Part shown: piece by piece, positions 9,889 through 18,399 of the stretch
How positions within the stretch are numbered: position 1 is the stretch's first letter
Layout of the letters: every line of letters begins with the position of its first letter
DNA from: Arthrobacter sp. FW305-BF8
Lineage (GTDB): Bacteria; Actinomycetota; Actinomycetes; Actinomycetales; Micrococcaceae
Length of the DNA stretch: 64,000 nt
Assembly (NCBI RefSeq): GCF_021789315.1
Contig: NZ_CP084561.1
Span: 4,464,001 to 4,528,000, forward strand
Direction of reading: 5' to 3'
Program-made: the position numbers and the translations under genes
Notes under the pieces: generated by a model
The model's input: only the letters and a program-made list of their open reading frames with translations
Told to the model about the DNA's origin: nothing
Databases searched by the model: none

Positions 9889-12255
9889 ATGGCCTCTAAA
9901 GCCCCCCGCGAAAACATCGACGAGTCCAAGCTGACCGTCAGCAAACCCAAAACCAAGGCCGTGGGCATCCCCGCGGTGGCCAACGCCCTGAAAATCTCGT
10001 TGGAGCAGATGGGGCCGCTGCGCAGCGTCCAGACGCTCATGGCCGTCAACCAGATCGACGGCTTCGACTGCATGGGCTGCGCCTGGCCGGAACATGAGAA
10101 GCGCAATGCAGCGGAATTCTGCGAGAACGGCGCAAAGGCGGTGGCGGAGGAGGCTACCCGGCGGCGGGTCAGCCCGGAGTTCTTCGCCAGGCACTCCATT
10201 GCGGACCTCAAGACCCGCGATGACTACTGGCTGGGGCAGCAGGGCAGGCTGACCCACCCGATGGTCCTGGATGAGGGCGCAACACACTACCGGCCCATTG
10301 ACTGGGACGCCGCCCTGGAGCTGATCGCCCAGGAACTCAGGGACATGGACCACCCCGACCAGAGCGTCTTCTACACGTCCGGAAGGACGTCCAACGAGGC
10401 GGCGTTTGTGTACCAGCTGCTGGTCCGCGGCGTGGGCACGAACAACCTTCCGGACTGTTCGAACATGTGCCACGAGTCCTCCGGGTCGGCGCTGGTGGAG
10501 ACCATCGGCATCGGCAAGGGTTCGGTCAGCCTGAAGGACCTGGAAACGGCGTCCCTCATCTTCGTGGCGGGCCAGAACCCGGGAACAAACCATCCGCGCA
10601 TGCTCAGTGCCCTGGAGAAGGCCAAGAAAAACGGCGCAGCCATCGTCTCGGTCAATCCGCTCCCCGAAGCCGGCCTCCTGCACTTCGAGAACCCGCAGAC
10701 CATCTCGGGAACGCTGGTAGGCACGGAGCTGACTGATGACTTCCTGCAGATCAGGGCCGGCGGCGACCAGGCACTGTTCCAGGGCCTCGGGAAGTACCTG
10801 CTGGACGCGGAACGCGCTGGCAGGAACACCCCCGGCCTGTCCACCGTTTTTGACCACGACTTCATCAGGAACCATACGGTGGGCCTCGAGTCCTACCTTT
10901 CACAGCTGGAACAGGTGCAGTGGGACGACATCGTCGAGGCAACCGGCCTGACCATGGAGCAGATCAACGCCACCGGTGAACGGCTCCTGGCGTCAGGCTC
11001 CACCATCGTCTGCTGGGCGATGGGCCTGACACAGCACAAGCACTCTGTCCCCACCCTCCGCGACGTCGTCAACGTCCTGCTGCTGCAGGGCAACATCGGC
11101 AAGCCCGGAGCCGGAGTGTGCCCCGTTCGCGGCCACTCCAATGTCCAGGGCGACCGGACCATGGGCATCTTCGAACGGATGCCCGATAGCTTCCACGACC
11201 GGCTCGACCAGGAGTTCCAGTTCCAGTCACCCCGGGCGCACGGCTATGACACCGTCGCCGCAATCCGGGCGATGCGTGACGGCAAGGTCAGGCTGTTCGT
11301 GGGCATGGGCGGTAATTTCGTCCGGGCGGCTCCGGACTCTGATGCCACCGAGAAGGCCCTGGCCAACACCCGGCTGACCGTGCAGATCTCGACGAAACTG
11401 AACCATTCGCACCTGTCGACGGGAAAGCGCGCCCTGATCCTCCCAACGCTGGGCCGCACGGAGCGGGATAGCCAGCGCTCCGGCGACCAGAGGGTCACTG
11501 TGGAGGATTCAATGAGTGCTGTCCATGCCTCGCGCGGCCGGCTCAAGCCCGCCAGCGAGCACCTGATGTCCGAGGTGGCCATCGTCTGCAATATCGCGCA
11601 CAAGGTGTTCACGGACGCCAACGGCGCGCCCCTTCCCAACGCGCCGGCGGCCGACTGGCTCTCGCTCCGGGACGACTACGCGCTGGTCAGGAAGCACATC
11701 GAGGCTGTCATCGATGGCTTCGAGAACTTCGAAGAGAGGATCCAGCACCCCGGCGGCTTCGTTCTACCCCACCCGCCACGGGACAACAGGGAATTCAAGA
11801 CCCTGTCGGGCAAGGCCCACTTCACGTCCAATGCCCTGGAGTACCTCCGTGTGCCGGCCGGCAGGCTGATCCTGCAGACCCTGCGTTCACACGACCAGTA
11901 CAACACCACGATCTACGGCAAGGATGACCGCTACCGCGGAATCCACGGCGGCCGGCGCGTGGTGCTGGTCAACGAGGCGGACATCGCCGAGCTGGGCTAC
12001 GCCGACGGGGACATGGTGGACCTGGTTTCAGAGTTCCGCGGAACAGAACGCAGGGCGGAGAACTTCCGCATCGTCGGCTACTCGACGCCGAAGGGCTGCG
12101 CGGCCGCCTACTACCCGGAAACCAACGTGCTGGTCCCGCTGGACTCGGTGGCTGACACCAGCGGAACTCCCACGTCCAAGTCCGTGGTTGTGCGGCTGGA
12201 ACCGGCGGCGGTGAAGGCGAAGGAAAATCAGATGTCTGCAGCCCTTCCCCACTGA
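9889..12255 (+). CDS. fdhF: FdhF/YdeP-type molybdopterin oxidoreductase, probable formate dehydrogenase (copy 1)
   Basis: A 788-aa single-subunit molybdoenzyme of the FdhF/YdeP family. Molybdopterin domains span about 115-640 and a dinucleotide-binding C-terminal domain about 650-770 (QTLRSHDQYNTTIYG). Cys194 in NMCHESSG aligns by motif with the Mo-ligating Cys/Sec followed by His in formate dehydrogenases. Cys61, Cys64 and Cys78 (FDCMGC...FCENG) may hold an iron-sulfur cluster, though a fourth ligand is not obvious. No Tat or Sec signal, so cytoplasmic. With purU upstream and moeA-fdhD downstream, formate to CO2 is the likely reaction. The electron acceptor is unclear: no NAD- or quinone-linked partner subunit is encoded nearby. 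Copy 2 is at 22445. Confidence 0.88.
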   Translation: MASKAPRENIDESKLTVSKPKTKAVGIPAVANALKISLEQMGPLRSVQTLMAVNQIDGFDCMGCAWPEHEKRNAAEFCENGAKAVAEEATRRRVSPEFFARHSIADLKTRDDYWLGQQGRLTHPMVLDEGATHYRPIDWDAALELIAQELRDMDHPDQSVFYTSGRTSNEAAFVYQLLVRGVGTNNLPDCSNMCHESSGSALVETIGIGKGSVSLKDLETASLIFVAGQNPGTNHPRMLSALEKAKKNGAAIVSVNPLPEAGLLHFENPQTISGTLVGTELTDDFLQIRAGGDQALFQGLGKYLLDAERAGRNTPGLSTVFDHDFIRNHTVGLESYLSQLEQVQWDDIVEATGLTMEQINATGERLLASGSTIVCWAMGLTQHKHSVPTLRDVVNVLLLQGNIGKPGAGVCPVRGHSNVQGDRTMGIFERMPDSFHDRLDQEFQFQSPRAHGYDTVAAIRAMRDGKVRLFVGMGGNFVRAAPDSDATEKALANTRLTVQISTKLNHSHLSTGKRALILPTLGRTERDSQRSGDQRVTVEDSMSAVHASRGRLKPASEHLMSEVAIVCNIAHKVFTDANGAPLPNAPAADWLSLRDDYALVRKHIEAVIDGFENFEERIQHPGGFVLPHPPRDNREFKTLSGKAHFTSNALEYLRVPAGRLILQTLRSHDQYNTTIYGKDDRYRGIHGGRRVVLVNEADIAELGYADGDMVDLVSEFRGTERRAENFRIVGYSTPKGCAAAYYPETNVLVPLDSVADTSGTPTSKSVVVRLEPAAVKAKENQMSAALPH

Positions 12256-12286
12256 TATATCTTTACGATATATTTGTAATATCAGT
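12251..12286. promoter_or_regulatory. AT-rich inverted repeat upstream of the moeA leader
   Basis: ACTGATAT (12251-12258) and ATATCAGT (12279-12286) form a perfect 8-bp inverted repeat enclosing further TATAT-rich sequence, just after the formate dehydrogenase stop codon. It carries the same TGATAT core as the palindrome at 4475 and could be a second binding site of the GntR regulator, controlling transcription of the moeA-fdhD unit. Confidence 0.5.
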
Positions 12287-12330
12287 TCGCGGCGCCCGGC
12301 TCAGGCCCGCGCCGCCGGGAGAACACCCTA

Positions 12331-12470
12331 GTTTCGTTTCCCGTAAACGGTGTTTCGGAGGCCTGAAATACCTGGGGAGGTAAGCGCCGGAGCACCGCTT
12401 TCGGGAAACGACCAGGAGCGGCAGGAATCCCTGCAAGGCGCCGCCACGAATGTGGCGGCGCCTCCCGTCT
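12331..12470 (+). promoter_or_regulatory. Structured leader RNA of moeA, candidate molybdenum-cofactor riboswitch
   Basis: The 5' leader folds into nested helices visible by eye: TCGTTTCCCG (12334-12343) pairs with CGGGAAACGA (12402-12411); inside it CGGTG (12348-12352) pairs with CACCG (12393-12397); inside that ACCT-GGGG-AGGT forms a hairpin at 12370-12381. GCAGG/CCTGC (12421-12434) and an 11-bp GC hairpin (12437-12447 with 12452-12462) follow. The last can act as terminator or block translation. Position ahead of moeA and multi-helix shape fit the MOCO RNA family (known upstream of cofactor and molybdoenzyme genes, including in actinobacteria). I cannot confirm the family consensus without a covariance search. 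Confidence 0.55.
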
Positions 12471-12502
12471 ATCAAGCGATTTCACCAACGAGGGAACGAC
12501 CA

Positions 12503-13795
12503 GTGGTAGCTCTAGCCCTTCAAGCCGTCGACAGGCCCGGCGAAAGTGGCGGGCCTGTCACTCACGGGGAGCACTCGTGGGCTGAAGCCCGCCGTCTGGC
12601 TTTCGACTGCGCCAGCCCCCTCGGACCGGAGCGCATCCCGCTTGCGGAGGCGAACGGCAGAGCCTTGGCCGCCGACGTCGTCGCGCTGCAGGAGATGCCC
12701 CACTACGCCTCGTCCGCCATGGACGGCTGGACGGTTAGCGGTGACGGCCCTTGGACACTGACGGAACCGGGAAAGGCCCTCCGCAACGGAGAGGCCAGCC
12801 CGGTGGTCACCGGTGGCGTAATCCCCCCGGGCACGCAGGCGGTGCTCCGCGTGGAGAGCGGACGGCTTGCAACTGACGCCGGCGGCCGGGCTACATTGCT
12901 GCTTGGAAACGGGGCCTCCCCGGGCGAACCCCGCCCGGGCCAGCACATCCGCAGGTCGGGCGAGGAAGCGGCAGCGGGCGAGGTGCTGATCCCCGCCGGG
13001 ACGCCTTTGAACCCTGCGCATATCGCCCTGGCCGCCGTCGCCGGCTTCGACCAGCTGACAGTGCGCGGCAAGCCACTGGTCAAGATGCTGGTCACCGGCT
13101 CAGAGGTGGTCACGGCCAGCATCCCGGCCCCGGGACAGGTCAGGGACGCCTTCGGGCCACAGCTCAGCGCAGTCATCCAGATGCTTGGGGGTGTCCCGGG
13201 CCCGCTGGTCCGGATCGGGGACTCCTACGAGGAATGGCTCACGGCACTGGGGGCAGCCGAAGCGCCGATGGGGCAGTGGCCCGACGTCGTGGTGACCACC
13301 GGGGGGACAGGGCGCTCGGGCGCTGACCACTTCCGGAATGCCGTGGCAGCGCTCGGCGGGCGACTCCTCATCGACGGCATCGCCATGCGGCCCGGCCACC
13401 CTGCTGCCCTGGGCAAACTGCCCAACGGACGGTTCGTCGTCGGGCTTCCCGGCAACCCGCTCGCCGCCCTCATGGCGCTCTTCACCGTCGGCGGTCCGCT
13501 GTTGGCCGCCCTCGGCCACCAGCCGCTGCCGGGCACCAGCCGGGTGCCGTGCGGCACCGCCATCGACGCCCACCGTGCGTCCACACGGCTCATGCCGTTC
13601 CACTGGGTCAAGGACCTTGCTACCCCCGCCCACTACACCGGCCCCGGAATGATGCGCGGACTGGCCACCGCCGACGGCGTCATGGTGGTTCCGTCCGGCG
13701 GCGTTCAGCTGGGTGAGCCGGTTCCGGCATTTGCGCTCCCGTGGCGTCCGGAGCTGCGGCCTCCACTTACCGGCAAGTTGATCTGGGAGAACTAG
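12503..13795 (+). CDS. moeA: Molybdopterin molybdenumtransferase MoeA
   Basis: A 430-aa enzyme that inserts molybdate into adenylylated molybdopterin. The N-terminal MoeA domains carry PLAEANGRALAADV and SAMDGWTV; the central MoaB/Mog-like domain has VVTTGGTGRSGADHF and GLPGNPLAALMAL. I place the start at the GTG of 12503, preceded by GAGGGA eight bases upstream; upstream in-frame starts would encode the structured leader as protein. Family length fits this choice. It precedes fdhD by three bases and follows formate dehydrogenase, so this MoeA probably serves the two FdhF-type enzymes in the window. Confidence 0.92.
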   Translation: MVALALQAVDRPGESGGPVTHGEHSWAEARRLAFDCASPLGPERIPLAEANGRALAADVVALQEMPHYASSAMDGWTVSGDGPWTLTEPGKALRNGEASPVVTGGVIPPGTQAVLRVESGRLATDAGGRATLLLGNGASPGEPRPGQHIRRSGEEAAAGEVLIPAGTPLNPAHIALAAVAGFDQLTVRGKPLVKMLVTGSEVVTASIPAPGQVRDAFGPQLSAVIQMLGGVPGPLVRIGDSYEEWLTALGAAEAPMGQWPDVVVTTGGTGRSGADHFRNAVAALGGRLLIDGIAMRPGHPAALGKLPNGRFVVGLPGNPLAALMALFTVGGPLLAALGHQPLPGTSRVPCGTAIDAHRASTRLMPFHWVKDLATPAHYTGPGMMRGLATADGVMVVPSGGVQLGEPVPAFALPWRPELRPPLTGKLIWEN

Positions 13796-13798
13796 GCA

Positions 13799-14665
13799 AT
13801 GGCACGCATGACCCAGCGACGGAAGGTCCACCGCTACCTGCTGGACGGCTCCGAGGCCGCCAGGGAATACCCTGTGCGGTTGCGCGAAGACGTGCTGGCG
13901 GCGGAGGAGCCGCTGGAAATCCGCTTCAGTAACCTGTCCTTTGCCGTGACGATGCGGACCCCCGGCGATGACTTCGACCTCGTTGCGGGTTTTCTCGTCT
14001 CGGAGGGCATCATCGCCAGTCAGGCGGATCTGGTTTCGCTGCGCTTCTGCGCCGGCGAGGACGAAACCGGCAAGCAGACGTTCAATGTGGTCGAAGCGCA
14101 GTTCCGTCCGGGCCTGGCACTGCCGGACGCCGGGAGGCACGTTTTTACGTCAAGCTCCTGCGGCATCTGCGGCAGCACTTCCATCGAGGCCGTCCGCAAG
14201 ACCCTCACGTATGACGTTCACGGGGACCAGCTGCGCGTGCCGGTCGAGGTCATAGCGCGTCTGCCCGAACAGCTGCGCGAAGCCCAGGCGCTGTTCGACA
14301 AGACCGGCGGCGTCCACGCAGCAGGACTGTTCAAGATCGGTGACGGGGGCGAAGCGGAACTGCTTTGCCTCCGCGAGGACGTGGGCCGGCACAATGCCGT
14401 AGACAAGGTGATCGGGTGGGCTCTGCGCGACGGGCTGCTGCCGTTGCGCGGAACCGTCCTGCAGGTCTCGGGCAGGGCATCATTCGAGCTCGTTCAGAAG
14501 GCTGCCCTCGCCGGCATTCCGGTTCTGGCTGCCGTCAGCGCACCCTCGAGCCTGGCAGCGGACCTCGCCGCCGACACCGGTGTAACCCTTGTGGGCTTCA
14601 GCCGGGGCAAGAGCCTCAACGCGTATGTGGGCCAGGAACGGCTGGTGCTTGCCTCCGGAACGTAG
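13799..14665 (+). CDS. fdhD: Formate dehydrogenase accessory sulfurtransferase FdhD
   Basis: A 288-aa cytoplasmic protein that transfers sulfur to the molybdenum cofactor, making the Mo=S form needed for formate dehydrogenase activity. TPGDDFDLVAGFLVSEGI near residue 57 and the sulfur-carrying pair in SSSCGICG (about 118-125) are diagnostic. LREDVGRHNAVDKVIG and SGRASFELVQKA are further family signatures. The gene begins three bases after moeA, so the two form one unit. Its presence strongly supports calling the adjacent molybdoenzyme a formate dehydrogenase. Confidence 0.96.
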   Translation: MARMTQRRKVHRYLLDGSEAAREYPVRLREDVLAAEEPLEIRFSNLSFAVTMRTPGDDFDLVAGFLVSEGIIASQADLVSLRFCAGEDETGKQTFNVVEAQFRPGLALPDAGRHVFTSSSCGICGSTSIEAVRKTLTYDVHGDQLRVPVEVIARLPEQLREAQALFDKTGGVHAAGLFKIGDGGEAELLCLREDVGRHNAVDKVIGWALRDGLLPLRGTVLQVSGRASFELVQKAALAGIPVLAAVSAPSSLAADLAADTGVTLVGFSRGKSLNAYVGQERLVLASGT

Positions 14666-14783
14666 GCGTTGTGTTCAGGAAATGACGGTCGGAGTTCGTC
14701 GCAGTCTAGGATCAGAGTTGTGAAGCAGGCGGAATAGCGCAGAGCTAACCGCTGGTCACGGCGACGACATGGGAGCACCTCTG

Positions 14784-15593
14784 ATGGCTGCAAGAGACGA
14801 ACCAGCGAACGACAGGGACCCGGACGCCGCAGGCGGAGGCGGCGTCCAGTCCGTTGACCGCGCCCTCCAGATCCTGGAAATCATCGCCAGGGACGGGCAC
14901 GCGGGCGTCAGTGAGATCGCCGACGAAATGGGGGTCCACAAGTCCACCGTTTCGCGGCTGCTCGGGTCACTGGTGTCCAGGGAGATCGTGCGGCAGAACC
15001 ATGACCGCGGCAAGTACCAGCTGGGATTCGGCATCCTTCGCCTGGCCAGCTCCATTCCCGGCCGGCTGAGCCTGGTCCACGAGGCGCGTCCCACCCTGGA
15101 GAGCCTCGCAGACCAGTACAAGGAAACCGTCAACCTCGCCGTCCTGCGTTCCAGCTATGCGGTGAACGTCGACCAGGCCATGGGCCCGTCAACGCTGGCA
15201 ACGTCCGACTGGGTGGGCAGCCTCACGCCCCTCCATGCCACGTCCAGCGGCAAAGTACTGCTGGCGGCCCTGCCGGTTGAAGAACGGTCCCGGCTCCTTC
15301 AGGAGGCGGGCCTTCCGGCCCGCACCCCGCGGACCATCACGGACCGGGATACCTTGGAGAACGAGCTCCTGGACGTTGCCCGCGACGGCTACGCCGTTGT
15401 TCATGAGGAATTCGAAATCGGCCTGAACGCTGTTGCCGTGCCCGTTTACAACCACTTCGGGACGGTCATCGGGGCCGTCAGCATCTCCGGGCCCGCCTTC
15501 CGCTTCGACCCGGAAAATACCCCCGGCCTGATCCAGGGGCTCCAGGAGGCGGGCCTGAGCATCAGCGGAAAGATGGGCTACACGCACCGATGA
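14784..15593 (+). CDS. IclR-family transcriptional regulator
   Basis: A 269-aa regulator. Residues about 20-80 form a winged helix-turn-helix (QSVDRALQILEIIA, VHKSTVSRLLGSL); about 95-265 form the IclR effector domain with the usual GKVLLAALP segment and a C-terminal small-ligand pocket. GGGAG lies eight bases before the ATG at 14784; the ATG 15 bases earlier has no ribosome site. A possible -10 box TAGGAT is at 14707. It converges on the Rieske oxygenase and is the nearest regulator to the betaine-demethylase genes, so it may bind the mirror-image operator at 18197-18322. That link is inference. Confidence 0.88.
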   Translation: MAARDEPANDRDPDAAGGGGVQSVDRALQILEIIARDGHAGVSEIADEMGVHKSTVSRLLGSLVSREIVRQNHDRGKYQLGFGILRLASSIPGRLSLVHEARPTLESLADQYKETVNLAVLRSSYAVNVDQAMGPSTLATSDWVGSLTPLHATSSGKVLLAALPVEERSRLLQEAGLPARTPRTITDRDTLENELLDVARDGYAVVHEEFEIGLNAVAVPVYNHFGTVIGAVSISGPAFRFDPENTPGLIQGLQEAGLSISGKMGYTHR

Positions 15594-15616
15594 CCCCGGA
15601 CGGGGGTCCGGGGTCA
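15591..15616. terminator. Palindromic hairpin between convergent IclR and gbcA genes
   Basis: TGACCCCGGAC (15591-15601) and GTCCGGGGTCA (15606-15616) form a perfect 11-bp stem with a GGGG loop; the left arm contains the IclR stop codon. There is no T-run on either side, so it would be a bidirectional I-shaped terminator, as is common in actinobacteria. Confidence 0.6.
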
Positions 15617-15629
15617 TCGAAATGATTGC

Positions 15630-16856
15630 TCAGGTGGCCGGGGTAGCGGTCTCTTTGCGCTGCAGGGTTTCGGCACGTTCCTCCAGCGGCGGGGTGTCCG
15701 CGGTGAGGCCCAGCAGTGCCTCGCCGGACAGCACCACGTCGCCAACCTTTTCCTGGACCCAGTCGTGGAAAGCACCAATGTGGTGTTCGCTGGGAACGAG
15801 CACGCCGCCCTTTGCGTAGGACTTGGAGGCCATGCCCGGCTGGCACCGCTCGCAGGCGTCGAAGTCCTGCATGTTCACGCGGTGGAACAGCTCAACGGAG
15901 GCGGTGACGTCCTTGCCGGACTCCACCACTGAGGGCAGGTACAGCCAGTCGCATTCGACGATCGTGTGGTCTGCGGACATCGGGAACATGCGGTGGATGA
16001 TCACGTGGTCCGGGACCAGGTTCACGAACACGGTCGGCTTGATCGTGATCGCGTAGTAGCGGCGGTCCTGGTCCTCGGCCACGCCGGGGATCAGGTCCAG
16101 GCCCTCGGAACCGTCGACCGTGAAGCCCTTGATGTCCTCACCGAACTCCGCACCGTGGCCCACGAAGTACTGCGCGGCCAAACCGTCGGCGAACTCGGGC
16201 AGGACCTCGGTCAGCTCCGGGTGGATGGTGGCGCAGTGGTAGCACTCCATGAAGTTCTCAATGATGAGCTTCCAGTTCGCCTTCACGTCATAGCGGATGC
16301 GGCGCCCCACAGACAGGTTTGCGACGTCGTACCCGTCGATAGCGTGCACGTTGCCCAGGCGCTCCTCGATCGCGCCCATCACTTCTTCTTCGAAGGACGG
16401 CGGCTCCTCAGCCAGGCAAACCCACACGTAGCCCAGGTATTCACGGATGTGGACCTTGGACAGGCCGTACTCGTCACGGTCGATGTCCGGCATCTTGGTC
16501 AGGTTCGGGGCCGCGATCAGCTTGCCCTCGAAGTCGTAGGTCCAGGCGTGGTACGGGCACTGGAAGTTGCGGGCAGCTTCGCCCTTTTCCTCCATGCACA
16601 GCTTCACGCCGCGGTGCCGGCAGACATTGTAGAAGGCCCGGATCTCGCCCTTGCGGGTGCGCGAGATCAGCACGCTTTCCCGGCCAATCTGCACCGTCTG
16701 CCACGCCCCGGGCTTGTCCAGGTCCGCGGACCGGATCGCGCAGAACCACATCTGCTCGAAAATACGCTCCTGCTCGGCCCGGAAGATAGCCGGATCCGTG
16801 TACAGGTGACCGCCCAGCGTCGGGATCAGGCTCGGGGTGGATACCTCAACAGACAA
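15630..16856 (-). CDS. gbcA: Rieske non-heme iron oxygenase, probable glycine betaine demethylase
   Basis: A 408-aa oxygenase alpha subunit. Rieske ligands are Cys79-x-His81 and Cys100-x2-His103 (VCRHRG...QCPYHAW). The mononuclear iron site follows in NFMECYHCATIHPEL, with His207 and His212 and the bridging acidic residue Glu204; the third ligand probably lies in DFDACERCQPG. These features match GbcA/BmoA, which converts glycine betaine to dimethylglycine and formaldehyde. Translation begins at TTG with GGAGA five bases upstream; no ATG fits. It follows the FAD reductase gene by 53 bases on the same strand. Carnitine-type oxygenases are the main alternative, but the dimethylglycine oxidase genes on both sides favour betaine. 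Confidence 0.9.
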   Translation of the reverse strand: MSVEVSTPSLIPTLGGHLYTDPAIFRAEQERIFEQMWFCAIRSADLDKPGAWQTVQIGRESVLISRTRKGEIRAFYNVCRHRGVKLCMEEKGEAARNFQCPYHAWTYDFEGKLIAAPNLTKMPDIDRDEYGLSKVHIREYLGYVWVCLAEEPPSFEEEVMGAIEERLGNVHAIDGYDVANLSVGRRIRYDVKANWKLIIENFMECYHCATIHPELTEVLPEFADGLAAQYFVGHGAEFGEDIKGFTVDGSEGLDLIPGVAEDQDRRYYAITIKPTVFVNLVPDHVIIHRMFPMSADHTIVECDWLYLPSVVESGKDVTASVELFHRVNMQDFDACERCQPGMASKSYAKGGVLVPSEHHIGAFHDWVQEKVGDVVLSGEALLGLTADTPPLEERAETLQRKETATPAT

Positions 16857-16909
16857 TTTGTTCTCCTAACAAAACAACACGAACAACACGACTTACAAGA
16901 AGAGTTGGG

Positions 16910-18151
16910 CTAAAGCCCCATGGCGGCACCGGCAAGGGCGGGTTCGCCCACCGGCGCCAAAACTGTAGGCACGACGGCTGCCGCCGGCTTGGGTGCAGAC
17001 GCCGCGAGGCTCCTGCGCCACTTGGTGAACAGCCGCGGCTGGTTCATGCCCAAAACCGCGACGGGAACGTCTTCCCGGTAATACACGGCCAGCAGGCTGT
17101 GCTCGGCAGCATCGCCCGCTTCGACCTCAAGGCGGTCGTAGCCGGCTGAGTGGCCGGCGAACTGGATTTTCACGCCGTGCTGGTCCGACCAGAAGTACGG
17201 CGGCTTCAGCGGCTGCGCCGGGGCTTCGTCATCGAGCAGCCCCTGCACCGCCAGCGCTGCCCGTTCCAGGGCACCCGTCCAGTGCTCCACGCGGCGGTGC
17301 CTGTCCACCGCAGCATCGAACCACGCGGCACAGTCCCCCACGGCCACAATGCCCGGAACACTGGTGCGCCCCATTGCATCACACAGCACACCGCCGTCGA
17401 CCTCCACCCCGGAACCGGCGAGCCATTCAACATTCGGCTCCGCGCCGATCCCTACCACCACAACATCCGCAGCCACGAAAGACCCGTCGCCCAGCCGAAG
17501 ACCGGTCACGTTTCCTTCGCCTGCGTAAAAGTCCTCAATAACGGCCGACGAGATGAGCCGGACACCTTTCCCGGTGTGCAGGCCGGCAACCACCGAGCCC
17601 ATCTCCGTTCCCAGCTGGGCTGCAAACGGTACCGGCTTGGTGTCGACGAGGGTGACGTCCATGCCGCGCGAGGCGGCGGAAGAGGCCACCTCGGCACCCA
17701 CGAAGCCCGCTCCGATGACGGCCATCTTGCTTCCCGGTACCAGTTCCGGTGCCAGGCTTTGAGCGTCGGCGAGGGTGCGCAGGGAGAAGACGTTGCTCAG
17801 GCCGGCCAGGGCCGGCAGCTGGCGGGCCCGTGCGCCGGTGGCGATGACGATGCCATCGGCCTGGACAACGCGGCCGTCAGCCAAGCCGATGGTTTTCGTT
17901 GACGCGTCCAGGGAGACTGCACGTGCACCCAGCAGCCATTCAGCGTCGAGGCCGTCAGTTTCGGTCTCCAGATACAGGTCCTCGGCTGTGATGGATCCCA
18001 GCAGGAAGTCCTTGGAGAGCGGCGGCCTGTCATACGGACGATGCTCTTCATCGCCGATGATGACGAGACGTCCGGTGAAGCCTTGGGCGCGGGCTGCCCG
18101 CGCGGCGGAAAGACCGGCCAGCGAGGCTCCCACGATCGCAAGCGTCTGCAT
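16910..18151 (-). CDS. FAD-dependent ferredoxin reductase of the betaine demethylase
   Basis: A 413-aa pyridine-nucleotide-disulfide-type reductase passing electrons from NAD(P)H to a ferredoxin. FAD-binding AIVGASLAGLSAA starts at residue 5, the NAD-binding MAVIGAGFVGAEVA near 145, and the second FAD motif SVPGIVAVGDCA near 270; a C-terminal reductase domain follows. AAGGAGG nine bases before the ATG at 18151 fixes the start; the longer open frame would run through the promoter region. In Pseudomonas, GbcB fuses the reductase and ferredoxin; here they are separate, with the Rieske ferredoxin gene divergent at 18400. Divergent promoters keep both halves under shared control. Confidence 0.9.
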   Translation of the reverse strand: MQTLAIVGASLAGLSAARAARAQGFTGRLVIIGDEEHRPYDRPPLSKDFLLGSITAEDLYLETETDGLDAEWLLGARAVSLDASTKTIGLADGRVVQADGIVIATGARARQLPALAGLSNVFSLRTLADAQSLAPELVPGSKMAVIGAGFVGAEVASSAASRGMDVTLVDTKPVPFAAQLGTEMGSVVAGLHTGKGVRLISSAVIEDFYAGEGNVTGLRLGDGSFVAADVVVVGIGAEPNVEWLAGSGVEVDGGVLCDAMGRTSVPGIVAVGDCAAWFDAAVDRHRRVEHWTGALERAALAVQGLLDDEAPAQPLKPPYFWSDQHGVKIQFAGHSAGYDRLEVEAGDAAEHSLLAVYYREDVPVAVLGMNQPRLFTKWRRSLAASAPKPAAAVVPTVLAPVGEPALAGAAMGL

Positions 18152-18196
18152 ATTTACACCCCTCCTTCTATTGCTATTAGCGCAACAACAATCGCT

Positions 18197-18322
18197 ATAT
18201 GCAACAGCGTGATCCATGCCACGGCGACTGTCAAGGGTTCGTTGACTCATTAATACGGGCACGCGTAATCGGGCCGCCAACCCTTGACAAAACAGTGTGA
18301 GCGAAAGCACGCTGTTGCATAT
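18197..18322. promoter_or_regulatory. Mirror-symmetric divergent promoter/operator of the betaine demethylase genes
   Basis: Two nested perfect inverted repeats share a centre near 18259. The outer one is ATATGCAACAGCGTG (18197-18211) with CACGCTGTTGCATAT (18308-18322); the inner one is TGTCAAGGGTT (18229-18239) with AACCCTTGACA (18279-18289). Each strand therefore reads CCCTTGACA, 17-18 bases, then CACGCTGTTGCATAT toward its own gene. TTGACA looks like a -35 element and the distal block like an operator. The layout would give the reductase-oxygenase and ferredoxin transcripts matched control. Confidence 0.7.
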
Positions 18323-18399
18323 TACGACTGCGGTTGATCCATTCGGAACAAGGCGCCAGCAACTCCCATATACCTCCCCACAACGAGAAAGAGGCCACC

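Noticed and set aside
12350..12502. An extended N-terminus of MoeA
   Set aside because: These codons overlap the base-paired leader; GTG at 12503 has a ribosome site and gives the normal family length.
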